The translations under genes were made by a program, and so were the position numbers. Positions 49,341 to 53,035 of a stretch of 53,035 nucleotides of DNA are shown piece after piece (the first letter of the stretch is position 1; each line of letters opens with the position of its first letter). Origin of the DNA: CADCUY01 sp964242735 (GTDB lineage Bacteria; Actinomycetota; Actinomycetes; Actinomycetales; Quadrisphaeraceae); contig CAXTAK010000020.1 of NCBI GenBank assembly GCA_964242735.1, forward strand, positions 1 to 53,035, given 5' to 3'. The notes under the pieces are model-generated. The model had not been told where the DNA came from. It made no database searches and was given only the letters and a program-made list of their open reading frames with translations.

Positions 49341-49561
49341 CCGGCGCGCTGCTCGTGGTGCCCGTGCCTCGTGCCCGCCGCGACGGTGCCGCGCGGGTGC
49401 TCGACCCGCCGACCCGCGGCCCGGTCGCTGCTCGCCGCCACCGGGCGGGGTGGGGGATGACCCCCACGAGCCGCTACGGGCGCCAGACCTGCGGTGAGGG
49501 CTGTCGCCGGTGCGCGCCCCTAGAACGTCTCAGCCACGACCCCTTGGAGCGCCCACGGTGA
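49337..49561 (+). CDS. hypothetical protein, 74 aa, basic
   Basis: GTG 49337 overlaps the previous stop; its own stop overlaps the terminase start. Arg-rich, with CGEGCRRC near residue 57. No family recognised. The frame is supported mainly by the unbroken chain of overlapping starts and stops. Confidence 0.5.
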   Translation: MTGALLVVPVPRARRDGAARVLDPPTRGPVAARRHRAGWGMTPTSRYGRQTCGEGCRRCAPLERLSHDPLERPR

Positions 49562-49956
49562 CCCCCCAGACGCCCCCGCCCCCCGGGGACGCCCTGCGCT
49601 CCGACGAGCCGCCCGAGCACCTGGCCGCCGGTGGGCTGCGCCTGTGGCACTCCGTTGTGGACCTGTACGACCTCGACGAGCACGAACGGGCCCTGCTGGT
49701 GCGCGCGGCCCGGTGCGTGGACCTGTGCGACCGCCTCGACGCCCTCGTCGAGCGGGACGGGCCCATGCTCGACGGGCGGGCGCACCCCGCCGCGGTGGAG
49801 GCCCGGTTGCAGGGCATCACCCTGGCCCGGCTGCTCGCCGGGCTCCGGCTGCCGGCCGGCACCGTCGATGACCAGCAGGCGTCCGCCCGTCCGCAGCGGC
49901 GCAGCGGCTACCGCGGCACCCACGCTCTGCGGGCCCTGGACGGGGGTCGGGCGTGA
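49558..49956 (+). CDS. terminase small subunit, P27-like
   Basis: 132 residues from GTG 49558. PPEHLAAGGLRLWHSVVDLYDLDEHERALLVRAA, then LCDRLDALVERDGPML and HPAAVEARLQGITLARLLAGLRLP, match the P27 small-terminase layout common in actinophages, ending in an R-G-T-H-A-L segment. The small subunit recognises the packaging site and recruits a large terminase. No large subunit is encoded in the element, so a helper phage's enzyme would be needed. Confidence 0.75.
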   Translation: MTPQTPPPPGDALRSDEPPEHLAAGGLRLWHSVVDLYDLDEHERALLVRAARCVDLCDRLDALVERDGPMLDGRAHPAAVEARLQGITLARLLAGLRLPAGTVDDQQASARPQRRSGYRGTHALRALDGGRA

Positions 49957-50315
49957 GGCCGAAGGCGCGCCCGCGCCCGGGCGTCGCCGACGCCCCGAGG
50001 GTGGTTCACGTCGGGGTCCTGGAGGTGTGGGCGGGGCCCGGTTTCGACTGGCACGGGGCCCGCCGGCGCTGGGAGGACCACCGCACCGCGTGGCGGGCCG
50101 CGTCGGGCCTCGACGACGCCGCCGCATTCCGGGCTCTGCCGCCGCGCGCGTTCTGGTCGCTCGCCGCGATGGACGACGCCGGCCAGGGCGCCGTGGCCGA
50201 CCGGTGGTTGCAGGGGGTCGGGGTCACCCGCGCCAACCTCGACGCGCTGCGAGCTGAGGCCGACGCCCTGACCGCGGTGTCGGCATCCCAGCCCCGGCGG
50301 TCCGGGCGCGCCTAG
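49953..50315 (+). CDS. hypothetical protein, 120 aa
   Basis: GTG 49953 overlaps the terminase stop. Trp-rich helical protein (VLEVWAGPGFDWHGARRRWEDHRTAW; FWSLAAMDDAGQGAVADRWLQG). No family recognised. Its place between small terminase and capsid suggests a morphogenesis role, unproven. A 147-bp gap without a convincing gene follows (50316-50462). Confidence 0.6.
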   Translation: MRPKARPRPGVADAPRVVHVGVLEVWAGPGFDWHGARRRWEDHRTAWRAASGLDDAAAFRALPPRAFWSLAAMDDAGQGAVADRWLQGVGVTRANLDALRAEADALTAVSASQPRRSGRA

Positions 50316-50462
50316 CGTGGCTCGTGGTGGTGCTGGCCGCGTCCTGGTGGCCGACCAGCACCGCCGTCCCGCTCCTGGTGAGCACACCGCCCCGGCCGGT
50401 CCGGGTGGTGCGTCCCTGCGCCGCGCGCCCGCGCGCGCCACCTACCACCCTGGAGCCTCCCC

Positions 50463-51317
50463 GTGCTTACCCGTGCCACTGGCGCCCCCCTGCTCACCCC
50501 CGAGCAGGTCGACGCGCTGCTCGTCCAGCCCGCTCTGGGCCTGTCCGTCGCCGCCCAGGTCGCCCGCGTCGTCCCGATGACCGGGTCATCCCTGCGGCTG
50601 CCGCTGCTGACCGACCCCGGGCCGACGGGGTGGGTCGCTGAGGGCGCTGAGATCCCCGTCGGGGATGCCGTGTTCGCTGAGGTCGACGTCATCCCCGGGA
50701 AGATCGCCGGGTTGCGGGTCATCTCCCGCGAGCTCGCCGACGACTCCTCCCCGGCCGCCGCGGAGACCATCGGCGCCGCGATGGCCGCGAAGGTCGCCGA
50801 CGACCTGGACTCCGCGTACTTCGGGAACCTGGCCGCTCCCGCTCCGAAGGGTCTGGCCGGCCTCGTCGGTGTCACCCAGGTCCCCGCGGGTGCCAGCTTC
50901 ACCGACCTGGACCCGTTCGCCACCGCCGTCTCCCGGGTCGCGCGCGTCGGCGGCACCGTCGGCGCGTGGGTCGCCCACCCCGACGACGAGCTGACCCTGG
51001 CTCTGATCAAGGGCGCCACCGGGTCCAAGGTGCCGCTGCTGGCCGCTGACGCCACCGAGGGAGCCCGCCGGATCATCGAGGGCCGGGTGCTGCTGGTCAG
51101 CGCCGCCGTCACCCCCGGCATCGTGTGGGGCATCCCCCTCGGGCGGACCGTGATCGGGCTCCGCGACGACGCCACGGTCGACGTCGACCGGTCGCGGTAC
51201 TTCGAGTCCGACCGGGTCGGGGTGCGCTGCACCCTGCGCGCCGGGCTGGGGTTCCAGCACCCGGCCGCCGTTGCCAGGGTCGCCCTGAGCAGCGCCCCCG
51301 CAGCACCGACCGCCTGA
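50463..51317 (+). CDS. HK97-type phage major capsid protein
   Basis: 284 residues from GTG 50463 with GGAG 7 nt upstream. Typical blocks: VARVVPMTGSSLRLPLLTD then GWVAEGAEIPVGDAVFAEVDVIPGKIAGLRVISRELADDSS (E-loop and spine region), AAKVADDLDSAYFGN, GLVGVTQVPAG, WVAHPDDELTLALIKG, and DATVDVDRSRYFESDRVGVRCTLRAGLGF near the end. It starts almost where mature HK97-type subunits start, so there is no delta (scaffold) domain. No protease or portal gene accompanies it. Confidence 0.88.
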   Translation: MLTRATGAPLLTPEQVDALLVQPALGLSVAAQVARVVPMTGSSLRLPLLTDPGPTGWVAEGAEIPVGDAVFAEVDVIPGKIAGLRVISRELADDSSPAAAETIGAAMAAKVADDLDSAYFGNLAAPAPKGLAGLVGVTQVPAGASFTDLDPFATAVSRVARVGGTVGAWVAHPDDELTLALIKGATGSKVPLLAADATEGARRIIEGRVLLVSAAVTPGIVWGIPLGRTVIGLRDDATVDVDRSRYFESDRVGVRCTLRAGLGFQHPAAVARVALSSAPAAPTA

Positions 51318-51329
51318 GCCACGGCAGCA

Positions 51330-51355
51330 CCGGGCCCCGGTCACGGGGGGCCCGG
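51330..51355 (+). terminator. hairpin after the capsid gene
   Basis: CCGGGCCC (51330-51337) pairs with 51348-51355 about 13 nt after the capsid stop; a further CACGG/CCGTG outer pairing is possible. It is the first of two hairpins between converging operons. Confidence 0.6.
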
Positions 51356-51403
51356 GGCCGTGGTGGGGGTGCGAGCCCGCCACGACCACGCGCGCCGAAC
51401 TGC

Positions 51404-51439
51404 CGACGCCCCCCGGTCCTCGTCAACCGGGGGGCGTCG
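51404..51439. terminator. bidirectional terminator between capsid operon and accessory module
   Basis: A perfect 14-bp stem (51404-51417 with 51426-51439) around the loop CCTCGTCA. It lies just before the stop of the leftward protease gene and so can end both transcripts. Confidence 0.8.
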
Positions 51440-51449
51440 TGCTGTCGTC

Positions 51450-51956
51450 TCAGGTGGCACTGACTAGGGCGCCCGGGGCGAGGGCGACGACCTCGCGGTA
51501 TGTCAGCGCCCGCCGGCTGGCGAGCAGGCCCCGGGCCACAGCCTCCACCGCCGGCCAGTGGACCTCCAGCAGGTTCGTGGTCATCTGGATCAGCGCCCCG
51601 AGGCTCTCAGGGCCCATAAGGCGGCGGGCCTCGTTCACTTCGTCGTACTGCTGCTCGGCCGGCAGCGTCCTCGCCATGATCGCTGCGCCCATCAGCGCGT
51701 CGTTGAGGTTCCACTCATGCCACGGGTCGTCATCGCGCCCCATGGCGGCCATCTCAGCCAGGGGGCCGGCCAGCATGATCGGGGCGGCCACCCACGGCCA
51801 GGTAAGCCGTGGGCGGTTCAAGCGCACCAGGCCGAGGGCATCAGGTGACCGAGGCGCCAGGGTGACGTACCGGAAGCTGAGCCCAGAAGCGATGTAGGCC
51901 GCCGCATGCCCGGCCTCGTGCCAGGCGGTGTGCCGCCGCTGCTCTGTGCATGTCAC
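51450..51956 (-). CDS. stand-alone M41-like (FtsH peptidase-like) metalloprotease
   Basis: 168 residues from GTG 51956 (GTGA overlap with the preceding gene). The zinc motif is H-E-A-G-H (AWHEAGHAAAYIA), followed by GPLAEMAAMG. Then LNDALMGAAIMART matches the FtsH segment N-D-x-x-x-A-x-x-I-A-R that supplies the third zinc ligand Asp. No AAA domain or membrane segment. Possible roles, all inferred: cleavage of the repressor (as ImmA does), processing of capsid proteins, or host interference. Confidence 0.75.
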   Translation of the reverse strand: MTCTEQRRHTAWHEAGHAAAYIASGLSFRYVTLAPRSPDALGLVRLNRPRLTWPWVAAPIMLAGPLAEMAAMGRDDDPWHEWNLNDALMGAAIMARTLPAEQQYDEVNEARRLMGPESLGALIQMTTNLLEVHWPAVEAVARGLLASRRALTYREVVALAPGALVSAT

Positions 51957-52228
51957 CGTGGGTCCGCCGGCTGCTCGCGGCGGGAGTCGAGGAACGCCCA
52001 GAACTCCTCTCCCGGCTCCCAGCCATCGGGGCCGGACGAGATGGCGGGCCAGTAGCTGCCGGTCACGAGGATGCCTGCTTCCGTGAGGCCTGGCACGAGC
52101 GCCCCGACGATGGGGCGACCCGACGGCAGGTCGAGCCAGCGGCGGTGCTCCTCTTCGCCAAGGCCGCTCCACCAGTCCTGGAGAGTCCGTGCGGAGCGGG
52201 ACGGGGGGCCGTGGTCGGCAGACGTCAT
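51953..52228 (-). CDS. hypothetical protein, 91 aa
   Basis: ATG 52228 with an AAAGGA site, first gene after the strong promoter at 52270-52298. Trp-rich and acidic (LQDWWSGLGEEEHRRWLDLP; GSYWPAISSGPDGWEPGEEFWAFLDSR). No family recognised. Translationally coupled to the M41-like protease, so the two probably act together. Confidence 0.75.
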   Translation of the reverse strand: MTSADHGPPSRSARTLQDWWSGLGEEEHRRWLDLPSGRPIVGALVPGLTEAGILVTGSYWPAISSGPDGWEPGEEFWAFLDSRREQPADPR

Positions 52229-52269
52229 GGTGATTTAGTTCCTTTCGGAGGGTTTGTCAGGAGTCGTGG

Positions 52270-52298
52270 ACCATAGAAAGTCGACAAAGCATAGTCAA
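52270..52298 (-). promoter_or_regulatory. strong promoter of the accessory module
   Basis: Minus strand TTGACT (52293-52298), 17-nt spacer, TATGGT (52270-52275), the best housekeeping-type promoter in the window. It lies in an AT-richer patch (52229-52345). GAAAGTC and GACTTTC flank it as an inverted repeat (about 52275-52281 and 52305-52311), and TGACCAT is repeated at 52325 and 52335; these may be operators. Confidence 0.7.
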
Positions 52299-52417
52299 GT
52301 CCGCTGACTTTCCCTGCCCATTAGTGACCATCATTGACCATTGTTACCGGGACGAGGGGCTCACGTGCGGCAGCGCGCCCGCCACGGCACCCGCGCCGAG
52401 GTCCGGGAGCGCCGTCG

Positions 52418-52570
52418 TCAGCGTTGCTCCCGCGCCTCCCGCAGCGCCGCCAGTACCTCGCCAGCGGACTGGGCGAACATCCTCCGAAGCTTCACGATGT
52501 AGTAGGCGTGGACAGCCACCGCGGCGACGAGCGCCCCCGCGACCACGGCCCACCCCTGCGCCTCGCTCAC
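52418..52570 (-). CDS. 50-aa single-pass membrane protein
   Basis: GTG 52570 to TGA 52418-52420. M-S-E-A-Q-G leads into a transmembrane segment (WAVVAGALVAAVAVHAYYIV) and a basic cytoplasmic helix (KLRRMFAQSAG, EVLAALREAREQR). The start overlaps the stop of the next upstream membrane gene (GTGA). No family recognised; holin-like or exclusion function is speculative. Confidence 0.7.
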   Translation of the reverse strand: MSEAQGWAVVAGALVAAVAVHAYYIVKLRRMFAQSAGEVLAALREAREQR

Positions 52571-52761
52571 GACTCGTCCTCCAGCCGGGTCCGCAGCACG
52601 CCCACCGACCCGGCGAGGGCGTCGAGGCTCGCGTCGAGCCGGTCCAAGCTCGCGGCGAGCGAGTCACGAGCCCCGCGCACCTCGCGTCGCACCCCCACGC
52701 CCACGAGCCCGACCGCCAGCGTCGGGGCGCCGAGCAGGACGAGCACCATCACCCACGTCAT
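52567..52761 (-). CDS. 64-aa membrane protein with coiled-coil tail
   Basis: ATG 52761 (an in-frame GTG 9 nt upstream is possible). A transmembrane segment (TWVMVLVLLGAPTLAVGLVG) is followed by a heptad helix (ARDSLAASLDRLDASLDALA, VGVLRTRLEDES) with regular Leu spacing. Coupled to the 50-aa membrane gene. This pair is the last coding content before attR. Confidence 0.7.
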   Translation of the reverse strand: MTWVMVLVLLGAPTLAVGLVGVGVRREVRGARDSLAASLDRLDASLDALAGSVGVLRTRLEDES

Positions 52762-52844
52762 GCCGCGCACCCTGCCGCCCTCACCGGCGGTGCGCCAGAG
52801 GGCGCCGTCGCCACCGTTCCAGGATGGGCACTGGGGCCGCGTCC

Positions 52845-52877
52845 GGTCCGCAGCTAGTCCGCAGCCGGTCCGCGAAA
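52845..52877. repeat. three 11-bp units near attR (candidate integrase arm sites)
   Basis: GGTCCGCAGCT, AGTCCGCAGCC and GGTCCGCGAAA follow each other with exact 11-bp spacing, about 104-136 bp from the right core. The shared GTCCGCA core and spacing equal those of the pair near attL. Confidence 0.65.
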
Positions 52878-52980
52878 CGTCCATCTCCTATCAGCTTGAC
52901 CAGCAACCTCCAGCAGCATACTTGCAGCTCAGCGATAGTAGCCCTCGCATTGCAGCAGGTCAGAGACTTCCCCGCAGCGA

Positions 52981-52998
52981 ACTGGGAGTTCGCGGGCT
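52981..52998. other. attR core
   Basis: Second copy of the 18-bp core, preceded by CGA instead of GGC and followed by GA, which restores the TGA stop of the uninterrupted carboxypeptidase gene. Host DNA continues to the window end. A 16-bp near-match (two mismatches) to 43441-43456 lies at 52948-52963. Confidence 0.88.
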
Positions 52999-53035
52999 GA
53001 CCCCTCGGCTCAGCTGCCCCGGGCTCAGCCGATCC

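Larger units (their letters stand above)
43395..52998. mobile_element. 9.6-kb integrated phage-satellite-like island
   Basis: Bounded by identical 18-bp cores (43395-43412, 52981-52998). Layout: int and XRE regulator leftward; two HTH proteins, primase-polymerase/RecA-like protein, WhiB-like protein, six small proteins, terminase small subunit and major capsid protein rightward; then a leftward accessory module. Replication, regulation, integration and part of a packaging module are present. Large terminase, portal, protease, tail and conjugation genes are absent. This matches the known plan of phage-inducible chromosomal islands; the assignment is an inference from layout. Confidence 0.8.

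Noticed and set aside
50316..50462. Small rightward ORFs between the 120-aa gene and the capsid gene
   Set aside because: Two frames are open from GTG codons at 50317 and 50324, but both run into the capsid gene in the wrong frame and neither has a ribosome binding site or recognisable content.
50463..51317. Capsid-like protein as an encapsulin nanocompartment shell
   Set aside because: No cargo enzyme with a targeting peptide is nearby, and it lies in an operon with a small terminase within an integrase-bounded element; a phage-type capsid is the simpler reading.
43395..52998. Interpretation as a conjugative element (AICE)
   Set aside because: The Prim-Pol replicase, integrase and HTH genes would fit, but there is no FtsK/TraB-type DNA translocase or transfer gene, and the presence of small terminase and capsid proteins points to packaging.
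1..53035. CRISPR array
   Set aside because: All repeats seen are short tandem or inverted units without regularly spaced unique spacers, and no cas gene is present.

Overview
The window is very GC-rich DNA with dense genes, GTG starts, TTG for rpoB and many 4-bp stop/start overlaps, all typical of Actinomycetota. The order rpmG - two MaoC-type dehydratases - tRNA-Trp - secE - nusG - rplK - rplA - rplJ - rplL - rpoB is the conserved actinobacterial core. Gene content (menaquinone pathway, KorAB, YajQ, HadAB-like dehydratases, GH6 cellulase) suggests a Kineosporiales-like soil actinomycete; that placement is an inference, not shown by the sequence.

Layout: (1) 1-6825 is the leftward translation/transcription block rpoB (3' part outside the window), rplL, rplJ, rplA, rplK, nusG, secE and tRNA-Trp, with an L10-type leader, an rplA terminator and paired hairpins before rpoB. 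(2) 7016-14717 holds a probably broken lipoprotein gene, an aminotransferase, an ArsR regulator, murB, hadA/hadB-like genes, rpmG, tRNA-Met/Thr/Tyr, yajQ, an alpha/beta hydrolase and htpX. (3) 14908-20902 holds korA-korB, rarD and a decayed TAP-like hydrolase. (4) 20903-41366 is a spread-out menaquinone region: polyprenyl synthase, geranylgeranyl-type reductase, menG, menF, menD, menC, menB, menE and menA. Between them lie a ClpN/HTH pair, a FIST protein next to a GGDEF protein with a degenerate EAL domain, an AbrB-family membrane protein, a GH6 glycosidase, a CPBP protease and an SDR. (5) 41376-43414 holds two small membrane proteins and a VanY-type D,D-carboxypeptidase.

(6) 43395-52998 is a 9.6-kb integrated element bounded by identical 18-bp cores; the left core is the 3' end of the carboxypeptidase gene. 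Its layout is int and an XRE repressor leftward, then excisionase-type HTH proteins, a primase-polymerase/RecA-like replication protein, a WhiB-like protein, small proteins, a P27-type terminase small subunit and an HK97-type major capsid protein rightward. The right end carries a leftward accessory module: an M41-like HEAGH protease, a 91-aa protein and two small membrane proteins. I see no large terminase, portal, prohead protease, tail gene or FtsK/TraB translocase. This is the plan of a phage-inducible chromosomal island or phage satellite, and it is the main candidate for an undescribed system here. It also has an inverted-repeat array inside the replication gene (candidate origin) and 11-bp-spaced repeats at both ends (candidate integrase arm sites).

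Several menaquinone and neighbouring genes share one start architecture: a TANNNT hexamer 6-7 nt before the GTG/ATG, as expected for leaderless mRNAs.
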